From contig JADLDO010000042.1 in the NCBI GenBank assembly GCA_020846635.1, forward strand, positions 52,312 to 116,311: a stretch of DNA of 64,000 bases, read 5' to 3'. Under the pieces are notes generated by a model. It made no database searches and was not told where the DNA came from. It saw only the letters and a program-made list of their open reading frames with translations. Of this stretch, positions 34,795 to 44,640 are shown piece after piece; position 1 is the stretch's first letter; each line of letters starts with the position of its first letter. The DNA is from Caldilineaceae bacterium. GTDB lineage: Bacteria > Chloroflexota > Anaerolineae > Caldilineales > Caldilineaceae. The position numbers and the translations under genes are program-made.

Positions 34795-35943
34795 CTAGAT
34801 TGGCGTTTCGTCCTCCGGTCGGCGCAGATTGCGGTTTGGGAACTCCTGATAGGCGTAGTGGGCCAGTACCTCTTCGTTGATCTCGACGCCCAGACCGGGC
34901 GCGGTGGGGAGCGTGATCATACCGTTCACCGGTACAAGCGGGTTGGCGATGGCCTTGCCAACCTCCTCAAAGTTGACAAAATACTCGGTGATCAGGAAAT
35001 TCGGCATCCCAGCCGCGGCGTGAACCGTCGCTGCCAGGCCGATGGTCGTACTGTTGTAGTTGTGCGGCGAGACGACAACGTGATAGACCTCAGCCATTGC
35101 CGCGATTTCGCGCAGTTCAAGGATTCCACCGCAGTTGCACACGTCCGGGTTGATGATGTCTGCTGCGCGCTGCTCGAAAACGTCGCGAAACTCAGCTTTG
35201 GTGTATAGCTCCTCACCGGTGACGATGGGCAGGTTGATTTCGCGGCGCGCCTCAGCCAGCCCGGCCATATCGCGCGCGGAGACCGGCTCCTCGTACCAGA
35301 AAGGGCGATATGGCTCCATGCGCCGCGCCACGCGTACCGCGTGCATGGGAGCCAGGCGGCGATGCACCTCGACCAGAATCTCCACGTCGGGGCCAACCGC
35401 CTCGCGCACAGCCGCCACGCGCTCGACGGCTGTGTCCTCATCGCGGCGCGCAATGTAGGCGCGCCAGGGGTTCGGAAAGGGGTCAAATTTCAGCGCGGTA
35501 AAGCCGCGCGCTACGACGCCTTTGGCCGCATCGATGAGCTTGTCCAGGCTGCCGCCACCGCCCCAGCCGTTGGCATAGACGCGGATTTGCGTGCGCGCGG
35601 CTCCCCCCAGAAGGTTATAGACCGGCTGCCCCGTCGCCTTACCGACAATGTCCCACAGCGCATGTTCGATCCCACTGACCGCACAGTAGAACTCCATCGA
35701 CCCACGCCGCGTGGCAAAATCGGTATAGGCCATAAAGGTGAAATGCTTACTGTCAAAGGGGCTGCGCCCGATCAGATAGCGTCGCAACTGCTGCACCGTG
35801 ATCTCGATGGAGCGGTCGCGATCCGCCTGTGTGTAGGCTTCGCCCCAGCCGTGGATACCTTCATCTGTTTCGACTTTGACAAAGAGCCAGTTTTTGCCCG
35901 TTCCGGGATGGACGAGAAACGTCTTGATATCGGTGATCTTCAT
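34795..35943 (-). CDS. Enolase-superfamily sugar-acid dehydratase (mandelate racemase/galactonate dehydratase type)
   Basis: This 382-residue protein has the N-terminal capping domain (MKITDIKTFLVHPGTGKNWL) and a barrel with metal ligands in ILVEVHRR, WYEEP and TGEELY. The catalytic His-type loop SPHNYNSTT lies near residue 300, as in D-galactonate/gluconate-type dehydratases. It would dehydrate a sugar acid to a 2-keto-3-deoxy acid; the specific substrate is not determinable. The gene is convergent with pglF (19 bp apart) and divergent from the CDGSH gene, so it is probably a monocistronic catabolic gene. Confidence 0.85.
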   Translation of the reverse strand: MKITDIKTFLVHPGTGKNWLFVKVETDEGIHGWGEAYTQADRDRSIEITVQQLRRYLIGRSPFDSKHFTFMAYTDFATRRGSMEFYCAVSGIEHALWDIVGKATGQPVYNLLGGAARTQIRVYANGWGGGGSLDKLIDAAKGVVARGFTALKFDPFPNPWRAYIARRDEDTAVERVAAVREAVGPDVEILVEVHRRLAPMHAVRVARRMEPYRPFWYEEPVSARDMAGLAEARREINLPIVTGEELYTKAEFRDVFEQRAADIINPDVCNCGGILELREIAAMAEVYHVVVSPHNYNSTTIGLAATVHAAAGMPNFLITEYFVNFEEVGKAIANPLVPVNGMITLPTAPGLGVEINEEVLAHYAYQEFPNRNLRRPEDETPI

Positions 35944-36158
35944 ATGGCCTCCTGCCGGGTGAAGTTGTGTTTGTGCCAGATTCGTGCCAAATTCTGTTCA
36001 CGATCATCAAGATTGTACACGAATTTCGTTTATCTGCCTGACCATTACGCCGGGTCAACTTGGTGAGTAGCACAAAAAAGCGTTTGTCGAGTTGTTTGGG
36101 ATCCAGTATGATAGGAATCTCCCACACGAAAACCTAACGCGTCACCAGGAGAACGATC

Positions 36159-36845
36159 ATGCCTGAACAACCGCGCATCAAAGTTACCGAGAATGGTCCG
36201 TACCTCGTCACCGGCAGCGTGCCGATCCGTGTACAAACGATTGCCACAGATGCAACCGGCGAACCGAACGAATGGATCGAGGGTGCATCTGTGGAAGCGC
36301 CGGAGCGCTATCTGCTCTGCCGTTGTGGCAACTCTGGGAATAAGCCGTTTTGTGATGGAACACATAACAGGGTCAATTTTGACGGCACAGAAACAGCAAG
36401 CCGCGCCCCCTATGCACAACAGGCTCAGGTCATCGATGGGCCGGAAATGGCCCTGAGTGATGTGCAGGCATTGTGTGCCGCCGCCCGCTTCTGCCACCTC
36501 AACGGCACAGTCTGGCGACAGGTGCGGCGAACCGATGATCCGGCGGTGCGCGAGCAATTTGTCCGCCAGGTCGGCGACTGTCCGTCGGGCAGGCTGGTGG
36601 CATGGGACAAGGAAACCGGCTTGCCGATTGAACCTGCTTTGCCCCAATCGATTGGGTTGGTGCAGGATCCGACCAAGAATGTGAGCGGCCCGCTGTGGGT
36701 ACGCGGGGGCATCGCAGTAGAATCAGCGGACGGCGAAGTATATGAGGTCCGCAATCGCCAGACCTTATGCCGGTGTGGTGCGTCGGGCAACAAGCCGTTC
36801 TGTGACGGCAGCCACATTACCGTTGGATTTCGGGACAATCGATAG
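36159..36845 (+). CDS. Protein with two CDGSH iron-sulfur domains
   Basis: This 228-residue protein starts at ATG 36159 with AGGAGA upstream. It has two CDGSH motifs: CRCGNSGNKPFCDGTH (about residues 50-65) and CRCGASGNKPFCDGSH near the C terminus. Each supplies the three-Cys, one-His ligand set of a 2Fe-2S cluster. The segment between them resembles the divergent central domain of bacterial tandem CDGSH proteins. It probably acts in electron transfer or redox sensing. The next gene, 86 bp downstream, is a globin with Rieske domains, so a redox pair is likely. Confidence 0.88.
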   Translation: MPEQPRIKVTENGPYLVTGSVPIRVQTIATDATGEPNEWIEGASVEAPERYLLCRCGNSGNKPFCDGTHNRVNFDGTETASRAPYAQQAQVIDGPEMALSDVQALCAAARFCHLNGTVWRQVRRTDDPAVREQFVRQVGDCPSGRLVAWDKETGLPIEPALPQSIGLVQDPTKNVSGPLWVRGGIAVESADGEVYEVRNRQTLCRCGASGNKPFCDGSHITVGFRDNR

Positions 36846-36931
36846 CAGCATTCCCGTTTCGCCCATGAGGGCACAGGTGCGTCCATCGGATTGTCAGGGC
36901 TGCATTTCCATCTCCAGTAAAGGGGGACGGT

Positions 36932-38257
36932 ATGAAGGCTCCAGAGAATCATCACCCTGCCGCGGCCACGACGCAGGGAGTGACCGAGGCCGGAAGGTTT
37001 TTCCGCTATATGGCGGAGTATGTCGGTTTTACCCCTGTCGATGCCGAAGTCATCCACCAGACCCGCTCGATCATCGCCAAATATCTGCCTGAGATTGTCA
37101 GCGACTTCTACACGCATCTGCTGCGTTATCCACTTACGCGCAGCCTTTTCTTGCATCCAGACGGCACGATCAATGAAGAGTACCTGGTTTTGCGTATGCG
37201 TCACCTGTCCAATTTCTGGCTGCGGACTGCGGAAGGCGTGTTCGATGACGAATACGCGGGCTATGTTGACCACGTTGGGCGCGCCCATACGTCACATGGG
37301 GCCGATCCGAAGGTCTATGTGCCTGAACGCTATGTGATCGGCCAGGTTGGGATGATTCAACATGCCATCAGCCGCGCTGTCAGTACCGAACTGCGCGACC
37401 AGGATGATGAATTAGAGTTTCGCGCGGTCGAAGCGTGGGACAAATTGATGATGGTTCTGCTGGAGATGCTGGCCCGCGCCTATGGGCATGAGCGGCAGCC
37501 GGAATCGTATGGCGCGCCCATGCCGGTCGAAGCTGCCTGGGTGCGCGCACTGGCGACTCACGCCATTGATCTGGAACATGGCGATGAAAGCGCGCAACCG
37601 TTGCGCCGCGTCGCAGTCGCAACGGTCGGGGAAATTCCCGATGGGCAGCGCAAGATAGTTCAGGTCGACAACCTATCCATTGGGGTGTTCCACCATGAAG
37701 GCGCATGGTATGCTGTCCGCAACAGTTGTGTACATCAGGGTGGCCCGGTGGCGACGGGTCTGCTGGAAGGCGATGTGCTGACCTGCCCCTGGCATGGCTA
37801 CAGGTATGACCTGCGCTCCGGTATCTGTCTGGCTGACCCGGACGCGGAATTGGATCGCTATCCGGTGACAGTGGCGGAAGATACGATCTATTTGGATGTG
37901 CCGGAGAACAGGCCAACCCCTGGCGTTGAGAAGCACGCCCAGGAACAGACACTACGAGAAAATGAGTTCCACGCCGCCGATCTGGCTGCCGGACAGATGC
38001 TGCCTCTGACCGTAAACGGCCTGACCATCCTGGTCTATAACGTGGACAACAAGTTCTACGCAACAGACGAATCCTGTACCCATGCGCAGGGGCCGTTGAG
38101 TGTCGGCAATCTGGATGGGAAGATCATTACTTGCTTGCTGCATGGCTCATGCTTCGACGTCACCAGCGGCACAGTAGTCTGTGCGCCGGCCACTGTGCCG
38201 CTCAAAACGTATCCCGTGACGGTCGAAGGTGAAATCGGGCGGGTGACTGTCACATAA
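36932..38257 (+). CDS. Protoglobin fused to two Rieske 2Fe-2S domains
   Basis: A 441-residue single-chain fusion. Residues ~18-185 are a sensor-globin/protoglobin fold with the probable proximal heme His119 in YVDHVGRAH. Residues ~225-325 form a Rieske domain with ligands C266-x-H268 and C285-x2-H288. Residues ~340-440 form a second Rieske domain with C382-x-H384 and C401-x2-H404. No membrane segment or output domain is present. The layout suggests a soluble heme protein whose iron is reduced through built-in Rieske centres, for example NO or O2 chemistry. Domain calls are firm; function is inferred. Confidence 0.85.
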   Translation: MKAPENHHPAAATTQGVTEAGRFFRYMAEYVGFTPVDAEVIHQTRSIIAKYLPEIVSDFYTHLLRYPLTRSLFLHPDGTINEEYLVLRMRHLSNFWLRTAEGVFDDEYAGYVDHVGRAHTSHGADPKVYVPERYVIGQVGMIQHAISRAVSTELRDQDDELEFRAVEAWDKLMMVLLEMLARAYGHERQPESYGAPMPVEAAWVRALATHAIDLEHGDESAQPLRRVAVATVGEIPDGQRKIVQVDNLSIGVFHHEGAWYAVRNSCVHQGGPVATGLLEGDVLTCPWHGYRYDLRSGICLADPDAELDRYPVTVAEDTIYLDVPENRPTPGVEKHAQEQTLRENEFHAADLAAGQMLPLTVNGLTILVYNVDNKFYATDESCTHAQGPLSVGNLDGKIITCLLHGSCFDVTSGTVVCAPATVPLKTYPVTVEGEIGRVTVT

Positions 38258-38277
38258 AGTTAGAGAATATAGTTTGC

Positions 38278-39900
38278 CTATGCGTCTAGCGCAGCAGCGT
38301 GACGACCGGCGGCTGGGTCGCCCGCCGCATGGTACACGCCGCTGATGGGATCGGCATAGAGCATGACCGGTTTCGCGATCGGCTCGGTTTTGGGCAAGAC
38401 CTGGTGACCGCGCCGCGCCAACTCATCGCGGACGCCTGGGTCAACCTGGTCGCTGAGGGTCAACGATCCGGCTTTGAGAAAGGTCTGTTCGCGTACAGGG
38501 TTCGGATCGAAGGAATCCTGGTGGTGGTCAGTGGCGAAGCGCGGCGCGATGACCGCAGTTGCCGGCTCCATGTCGAACTCGATAAAGTCGAGCAGCAGGT
38601 TCAAGGCCGCCTGATCCTGCAAATCGCCGCCGGCGACACTGATCGCCAGTACAGGCCGGCCCTCCTTGAGTACCAGAGTGGGTGTCAGCGTGATGCGCGG
38701 TCGTTTACCCGGCTGGATGCAGTTGGGATGCCCTGGCGTGGTGTTGAGGCTGCGCAGGCGGTTGCCAAAGGTGACTCCCGCGCGGCCATAGCCGCCCTGG
38801 TGACAGACGTTGGCGCTGGGTGTGGCCGCGACCATGTTGCCCCAGCGGTCAGCGACTACACAGGTGGTTGTGCCGCCGATCCCTGGTCGAAATACGCCTG
38901 AACCGTTCCGCGGCTGCATCCCATATGGGTCCCCTGGCCGCGCCTCCTGCGAGGCGCGAGAGAGATCGATCAGCGGTCGCCGGAGGGAGGTATAGGCATC
39001 GGACAGGAGTTCCGCCAGCGGCACATTGACAAAGGCCGGATCGCCGTAGTATGCGTCTCGATCCGCCATCGCCAGTTTGATGGCCTCGGTGACGACATGG
39101 ATATAGTCCGCCGACAAGTGACCCATGCCTTTTAGATCAAATCCTTCCAGCAGGCGCAGCGCTTGGCACAGATAGGGCCCCTGCGTCCACGGGCCACACT
39201 TGTAGACTGTGTAGCCGCGATAGTTCGCTGACACCGGCTCCTCGATCAGCGTTTTGTGGGCCGCCAAGTCCTCGCGGCGCAGAAAGCCACCCTGCTCGAT
39301 ATAAAACGCCTCCAACTCCTCAGCAATATCATTGCATTGTGCATTGCGTCCATAAAAACGGTCGCAAGCGGCCTGCAAACGTGCCTCGCGGCTGCCGCTG
39401 GTGCGCGCTTCTTCTTCGACCATGCGCCGCAACGTGACTGCCAGTAGGGGATGCCACGCCTCTTTCTCTCGATCCAGCAGCGCCAGAGTCGGGGCGACAA
39501 TTTCGCTGAAGCTCTTGGTGCCGTAGCTTTGCAACATGGTGATGCACAGATCGACGACTGCCGGTACTGGTGCCATCTTGATATCATGATTGGGGATGCC
39601 GTTTTGCATGTACCAGTCGATGGCCTGGGGCGAACGCGGCGCGCCCCCCTGACCCGCAAGCGATTTTACTTCTCGCTTGCGATTGTCGTAGATCAAGACT
39701 GGCACTTCTCCACCGATGGAGCAGGCCCCGTGGTCTGTCACATTCAGCGCCAGGATGGTCGCCACTGCCGCATCGGCAGCGTTGCCGTCCCGTTCTAGAA
39801 TCTCAATCCCTGCAGCCACGGCATCAGCAGCCCCCGCGGCGACGCTCCCGCTCTTGCCGGCAGCTTTCCAGCCGATCCGTTGGGCGCTTGTCTCTTGCAT
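38278..39900 (-). CDS. ggt: Gamma-glutamyltransferase-family Ntn hydrolase
   Basis: ATG 39900 has an AAGGAG box at ideal spacing and is chosen over an upstream ATG, giving 540 residues. The family layout is clear: AAGAADAVAAGIEILERDGNAADAAVATILALNV, a long alpha-beta large subunit, then the autocatalytic nucleophile Thr in GIGGTTCVVADRWGNMVAATPS. No signal peptide is seen, unlike periplasmic GGT, so this may be a cytoplasmic acylase of the family. It is convergent with the globin-Rieske gene. Confidence 0.85.
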   Translation of the reverse strand: MQETSAQRIGWKAAGKSGSVAAGAADAVAAGIEILERDGNAADAAVATILALNVTDHGACSIGGEVPVLIYDNRKREVKSLAGQGGAPRSPQAIDWYMQNGIPNHDIKMAPVPAVVDLCITMLQSYGTKSFSEIVAPTLALLDREKEAWHPLLAVTLRRMVEEEARTSGSREARLQAACDRFYGRNAQCNDIAEELEAFYIEQGGFLRREDLAAHKTLIEEPVSANYRGYTVYKCGPWTQGPYLCQALRLLEGFDLKGMGHLSADYIHVVTEAIKLAMADRDAYYGDPAFVNVPLAELLSDAYTSLRRPLIDLSRASQEARPGDPYGMQPRNGSGVFRPGIGGTTTCVVADRWGNMVAATPSANVCHQGGYGRAGVTFGNRLRSLNTTPGHPNCIQPGKRPRITLTPTLVLKEGRPVLAISVAGGDLQDQAALNLLLDFIEFDMEPATAVIAPRFATDHHQDSFDPNPVREQTFLKAGSLTLSDQVDPGVRDELARRGHQVLPKTEPIAKPVMLYADPISGVYHAAGDPAAGRHAAALDA

Positions 39901-40164
39901 GATCAGATTTCTCCTTGTGGAAGCGGTCTTGTGCTTGGAAGGGATGGGCACAACTTCTGTATAACATCTACCGTGTAGTGTACTATAGGTGGGGAGGATT
40001 TCGCATGTTCGTCACGGAGAGGGGTTTGTCCATAGGTTGGTCGTGTTGTATGTTTCAAATGACTCTGTGTATGCTTATCATTATCGAACGGATCACCGGA
40101 TAGACCCTCGAACGTCAGACAATGACAGATAACGACAGATTAACGACAGAAGGAGAGATGCCCA

Positions 40165-41265
40165 GTGTTAGCCACTCAGCCCCAGACCGACACCTCACAA
40201 TCAAGTGCCTCCCAGTCAAGCCGTGAAGGCTTAATTGACTGCGATGTGCATGTCTATCCACGCAATGCCGATGAGATCAAACAGTATATGGAGATGCCGT
40301 GGCGCACGCGCTATCGAGGCGGCGGACGCGGTTTTTTCGACAACCCGGTTCATGGTTCGCGGCTTGATGCCATGCCGCCGAACGGTGGGCCTTCCGGCTC
40401 GGACCCCGACTTCCTGCGTGAACAACTGCTCAACACCTTCGGTCACGCCTATGCGATTCTTCTGCCACGCGCCTTCTGCAACCTGCATCCTGACCCCGAC
40501 TTGGGGACAGCCATTGCCGCGGCCTATAACGACTGGCTGGCGGATACATGGCTGTCAAAGTACAACGCCGACGGAATCTTTAAAGGCTCCATCACCATTG
40601 CCCACCAGGACCCGCAAGCCGCCGCGCTGGAGATCGAACGCTGGGCCGGTCATCCCCACTTTATCCAGGTAATGACCGATTCCGGCGCACGCGCCCCCTT
40701 TGGACAGCGCCACTATTACCCCATCTATGCCATGTGCGAAAAGTACAACCTGCCGCTTGCCATCCACCCAGGGACGGATGGCATGGGCGTCAATATTCAG
40801 CCCAGCCCTGGCTATCCGACTCACTATATCGAATGGCACACCTGTCTCTCCCTAAGCTTCCAGGCGCATCTCGTCAGCATGTTGACCGAGGGGGTCTTTG
40901 AACGCTTCCCAGGCTTCAAAGTGGTACTTGTCGAGGGGGGTGTTGCGTGGCTTCCTGGGCTGATGTGGCGGCTGGATGCCGAATGGAAAGCGCTGCGCTC
41001 AGAAGTGCCGTGGGTTACCAAGCGCCCCTCCGAATATCTGCTCGACCATGTGCGCATCGCAAGCCAGCCCATCGAGCGACCTGAGGATGATAAGCACCTG
41101 CTTGCGATGCTGGAGATGATGAACGCGGAACAGTTATTGATGTTTTCCAGCGACTACCCGCATTGGGATTTCGACTCGCCTACCCATGCCTTCCCTAAGC
41201 TGCCAAAGCAGATGCACGACCGCATCTTTCGGGAAAACGCGGCTGAATTCTACGGGCTTCGTTAG
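40165..41265 (+). CDS. Metal-dependent amidohydrolase (ACMSD/amidohydrolase-2 family)
   Basis: This 366-residue protein starts at GTG 40165 with AAGGAG 9 bases upstream; the nearby ATG 40158 is out of frame. The family features are the metal-binding D-x-H in IDCDVHVYP (residues ~26-32), the second metal His in LAIHPGTDG, a VEGGVAWLPGLMWRLD segment, and the catalytic Asp in SSDYPHWDFD. Members are TIM-barrel hydrolases or decarboxylases acting on aromatic or lactone substrates. The gene is divergent from the gamma-glutamyltransferase gene; no substrate can be assigned. Confidence 0.82.
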   Translation: MLATQPQTDTSQSSASQSSREGLIDCDVHVYPRNADEIKQYMEMPWRTRYRGGGRGFFDNPVHGSRLDAMPPNGGPSGSDPDFLREQLLNTFGHAYAILLPRAFCNLHPDPDLGTAIAAAYNDWLADTWLSKYNADGIFKGSITIAHQDPQAAALEIERWAGHPHFIQVMTDSGARAPFGQRHYYPIYAMCEKYNLPLAIHPGTDGMGVNIQPSPGYPTHYIEWHTCLSLSFQAHLVSMLTEGVFERFPGFKVVLVEGGVAWLPGLMWRLDAEWKALRSEVPWVTKRPSEYLLDHVRIASQPIERPEDDKHLLAMLEMMNAEQLLMFSSDYPHWDFDSPTHAFPKLPKQMHDRIFRENAAEFYGLR

Positions 41266-41285
41266 GAGAAATGATGCAACCGTGG

Positions 41286-41575
41286 CTATGTCTGCACCGG
41301 GTCACTAGCCTCTAGCACCTGCCGCATGGAAACCAACACCACCCCCAACCCATGCAGCCGCCGGATCAGGCCGACCCGCCCGGCCTGATCCGTGACGATC
41401 TCGAAGAGCGTGGATTGAGGATCTCCATCTGTGATGATTTCGGTTTGGCCTCCGCTTCGCCGAAACCTGTGATCCAGGAAACATCGATCTCGCCCCTGAC
41501 CATAATCTCATACACATTCTCCGAATCCAGATTGCTCGGCTGCACCACAGTTGATCTTCTCCTTCCTCCAGTCAT
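41286..41575 (-). pseudogene. Frameshifted small protein of unknown function (~96 residues when repaired)
   Basis: From ATG 41575 the frame gives NVYEIMVRGEIDVSWITGFG, then loses coherence. The other frame resumes with TEIITDGDPQSTLFEIVTDQ and LHGLGVVLVSMRQV up to a stop at 41286. The total of 290 bases is not a multiple of three, so one base is missing or added near 41460-41480. The repaired product resembles a family of ~80-residue uncharacterised proteins common in Chloroflexota and Actinobacteria. A sequencing error is the alternative to decay. Confidence 0.6.
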
Positions 41576-41666
41576 ATGCCGTGAGTATAGAGACACTCCT
41601 CCGACTGAACTATGCATCTCTCTGGTCGCCAGTCGCCAGTCACATACACCGATCCATCCTAGCCGG

Positions 41667-42255
41667 TCACCAACTTTTGCCAGCGAATAGGGCATGGTAG
41701 CGATACCAGGTGCGATGATCATCCAGGGGGACCAGGAACAGGTTGCTTCGTTCCAGATAGCGGAGGAGTTGTTGGCTATTTTTCTGACCGCTTACAGCTT
41801 CGCATAGCGGGGAGGACAACTGTTCCAGGATGGAAGTTCGGCGCAAGAAGCTGCGCACCTCCTCCGTCTGACCATTCAAGACCTCCTCGAGCAAATAATC
41901 CAGCACATGCCGGTGCGTGCCCCGAAAAGCATTGATAGACAGTTCGGGGTCCCGGCTATCTTTAAGCGATAAGGCAGCCAATTGTAGACCGGCAATCCAG
42001 CCCTCTGTGCGTTGTCCGAGGAGATTGACCTGCTTCTCTGACAAGTGGATGGACATTACCTTCGTGAAATACTCGACGGCTTCCTCCGGCGAGAAGCGCA
42101 AGTCCGCCGCACGTATTTCTGTAAGCTGGTTCTTGACGCGTAGGTGCGCCAGAGGCAGGCCAGGGTCCTCGCGCGTGGTGATGACCAGATGCAGGTTTTG
42201 GATAGCCTGATGCAGCAATGAATCGATGAGCGCATCAATCTCCGGGTTTTCGATC
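41667..42255 (-). pseudogene. Fragment of a MalT/LuxR-type STAND ATPase regulator
   Basis: About 195 residues in one frame carry the post-Walker-B part of the MalT ATPase domain: LVITTREDPGLPLAHLRVK, LRFSPEEAVEYF and LGQRTEGWIAGLQLAALSL, ending at RYHALFA. A stop codon directly precedes the fragment and it terminates before the TPR and LuxR DNA-binding parts, with no Walker A. It cannot work as a regulator and is a remnant. The adjacent frameshifted gene supports general decay of this stretch. Confidence 0.75.
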
Positions 42256-42321
42256 CCTCATCGCTCCCTTACATGACCCATCCACCAAGCAGAACTGTCT
42301 TACTGCTCACAACAAGCTCCA

Positions 42322-44592
42322 CTATGCCGTTTTGTCCAAGGGGAGGCGGCGTAGTAGCTGCGCGTTGATCGCCACGACAATCGTGCTGATGGACATGAGC
42401 AGCGCGCCCACAGCCGGCGAGAGGTTGATGCCCCAGTTGGCAAAGATGCCCGCAGCCAACGGAATGGCAACGATGTTATAGCCCGTCGCCCACCAGAGGT
42501 TCTGGATCATCTTACGGTGGGTGGCATTGCTCAAGGTGAAGATCTTCACCACATCCAGCGGATTGCTCTGCACCAGGATAATGTCTGCCGATTCCACCGC
42601 CACATCGGTGCCACTGCCCACGGCGATGCCAATATCAGCGCGCGTCAGCGCAGGGGCATCGTTCACGCCATCGCCGACCATCGCCACCTTGCGCCCCTGC
42701 GCTTGCAGTTTGGCAACCTGCTCATCCTTATGCTCCGGCAGCACTTCGGCAAAGTATTGGTTGATGCCCAACTCCTCGGCCACCGCTTTGGCAACAGCGT
42801 TGCTGTCGCCGGTGAGCATGACCACCTCAATGCCATGTTCCTGGAGTTGTTGGATCGCCGCCGCGCTTTCCGGGCGGATCACATCGGCCAGGGCAAAGCT
42901 GGCGACAATCTCCTGCCCCTGCACCAAGTGAATGACCGACCGGCCTTTGGCCTCAGCCTGAGTGATGAAGTCAGCCAGCGCCGAAGGGGGCGTCAATGCC
43001 AACATCTCCAAGAGGCGCGGGCCGCCAATATGAACCGTCAGGTTTTCAACCGTCGCCCGCGCGCCGCGTCCCTTGATGGCGCTGAACTCAGTGACCGCGG
43101 GCAAGGCAAGATCGCGTTCTGAAGCGGCGCGGCGGATCGCCTGGGCAATGATGTGTTCGGAATCGCCTTCAACCGCCGCTGCCAACGCCAGGGCTTGATC
43201 TTCGCTCCAGCCGGGGACAGTGGCGATGCCCACCACGCCCTGCTTGCCTTCGGTCAGCGTGCCGGTTTTGTCGAAGATGATCGTATCGATGTTACGCGCC
43301 TCTTCCAGCGCCAGCCGGTCACGCACCAGGATGCCGTTCTGCGCCGCCAACGATGTACTGATCGCGACAACTAAGGGTACGGCTAATCCGAGTGCATGTG
43401 GACAGGCAATGACGAGTACAGTCGCCACGCGTTGCACGACCTCAACCCCAAAACCCGTGGCAAGGGTCCAGGCTATCCCCGTGATGATAGCAGCGGCCAG
43501 GGCGATATAAAAGAGCCAACCCGCGGCTTTATCTGCCAGCACTTGGGTGCGTGATTTGCTGTTCTGCGCCTGATCGACCAGGCGCATGATGCCCGCCAGT
43601 GCGGTTTCTTCGCCGATGGCCGAGACACGCACGCGCAGGCTGCCATCGCCGTTGACTGTTCCGGCAACCACACGGCTGTCCGGCGCTTTGTCGACCGGCT
43701 TGGATTCACCGGTGATCATGGCTTCGTTGACATGCGATTCGCCTTCAACCACCTCACCATCGGCGGGCACGCTCGCCCCAGGGCGAATCAACAGCAGATC
43801 GCCAACCTTGAGCGTGCTGGTCGGCACGCTTTCTGTGCTGCCGTCGGCGCGAATGCGTTCTGCCGTGTCGGGCATGAGCTTTGCCAGTTCGTTGAGTGCG
43901 CCAGAAGCCTGGCGCACACTGCGCATCTCCAGCCAGTGTCCCAGCAGCATAACATCGATCAGCAGCGCCATCTCCCAAAAGAAGCCCCCAGCCGGATCGA
44001 TCCAAAGGGCAGCGATACTGTAGAGAAAGGCGACCGTGATCGCCAACGAGATGAGCGTCATCATGCCAGGCTTGCGCGCACGCAACTCTGGTCCCGCCAT
44101 CTGCAAGAAGGGCACGCCACCATAGATAAAAATGATGAAGGCAAAGAGCGGCGCGATCCAGTTGCTGCCGGGGAAACTGGGTGCGGTGAAGCCGAACCAC
44201 ATTTGCAGCATAGGGCTGTAGAAGAGCACAGGCACAGTCAGCAGCAGGCAGGCCCAGAAACGGTTGCGAAACATGAGTTCATGCCCGGTGTGGTCAATGT
44301 GACCCGCATGTGCATCGTGACCCGCATGGGCATCATGACCGGCGTGTGCGACATGAGCATCCGCTTGGGCTGCCCCTGCGGCCATGCTTTCGGTCAAGAC
44401 ACCACCGCTGTGATCGTGTGCCTCTTCCGGCACATCCGCCGCGGCTGGCGAGGCCGCAGGTCCCCGCTGGTGGGTGTGATGCTCGTGGCTATGTGCCGCA
44501 GTTGGTGGCGCTTTCTGCGCAAGAGATTCTGTTGGATGAGCATCATGTGAATGATGTTGAGAGGAGGTATCGTTCGATTGGTCGGACATCAC
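42322..44592 (-). CDS. copB: Copper-exporting P1B-type ATPase, CopB-like
   Basis: This 756-residue pump has a His-rich N terminus (repeated HAGHDAHAGH, residues ~75-100, from an 18-bp DNA repeat). Its membrane metal motif is CPH (IACPHALGLAVPL). It has the actuator loop TGES, the phosphorylation site DKTGTLT and the hinge GDGVNDAPA. CPH plus a His-rich tail is the P1B-3 subclass, linked to copper or silver export. An AAAGGAAA box precedes the start. The decayed DUF305-like piece upstream fits a former copper-handling operon. Confidence 0.92.
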   Translation of the reverse strand: MMSDQSNDTSSQHHSHDAHPTESLAQKAPPTAAHSHEHHTHQRGPAASPAAADVPEEAHDHSGGVLTESMAAGAAQADAHVAHAGHDAHAGHDAHAGHIDHTGHELMFRNRFWACLLLTVPVLFYSPMLQMWFGFTAPSFPGSNWIAPLFAFIIFIYGGVPFLQMAGPELRARKPGMMTLISLAITVAFLYSIAALWIDPAGGFFWEMALLIDVMLLGHWLEMRSVRQASGALNELAKLMPDTAERIRADGSTESVPTSTLKVGDLLLIRPGASVPADGEVVEGESHVNEAMITGESKPVDKAPDSRVVAGTVNGDGSLRVRVSAIGEETALAGIMRLVDQAQNSKSRTQVLADKAAGWLFYIALAAAIITGIAWTLATGFGVEVVQRVATVLVIACPHALGLAVPLVVAISTSLAAQNGILVRDRLALEEARNIDTIIFDKTGTLTEGKQGVVGIATVPGWSEDQALALAAAVEGDSEHIIAQAIRRAASERDLALPAVTEFSAIKGRGARATVENLTVHIGGPRLLEMLALTPPSALADFITQAEAKGRSVIHLVQGQEIVASFALADVIRPESAAAIQQLQEHGIEVVMLTGDSNAVAKAVAEELGINQYFAEVLPEHKDEQVAKLQAQGRKVAMVGDGVNDAPALTRADIGIAVGSGTDVAVESADIILVQSNPLDVVKIFTLSNATHRKMIQNLWWATGYNIVAIPLAAGIFANWGINLSPAVGALLMSISTIVVAINAQLLRRLPLDKTA

Positions 44593-44640
44593 GATTTTCC
44601 TTTATACCTGCGGCTCATTTGTCAAGCAGAAGGTTTGTGC

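Noticed and set aside
43586..44550. Plus-strand open frames opposite the copper ATPase, up to 272 codons
   Set aside because: They are antisense shadows of a well-supported P-type ATPase in GC-rich DNA.
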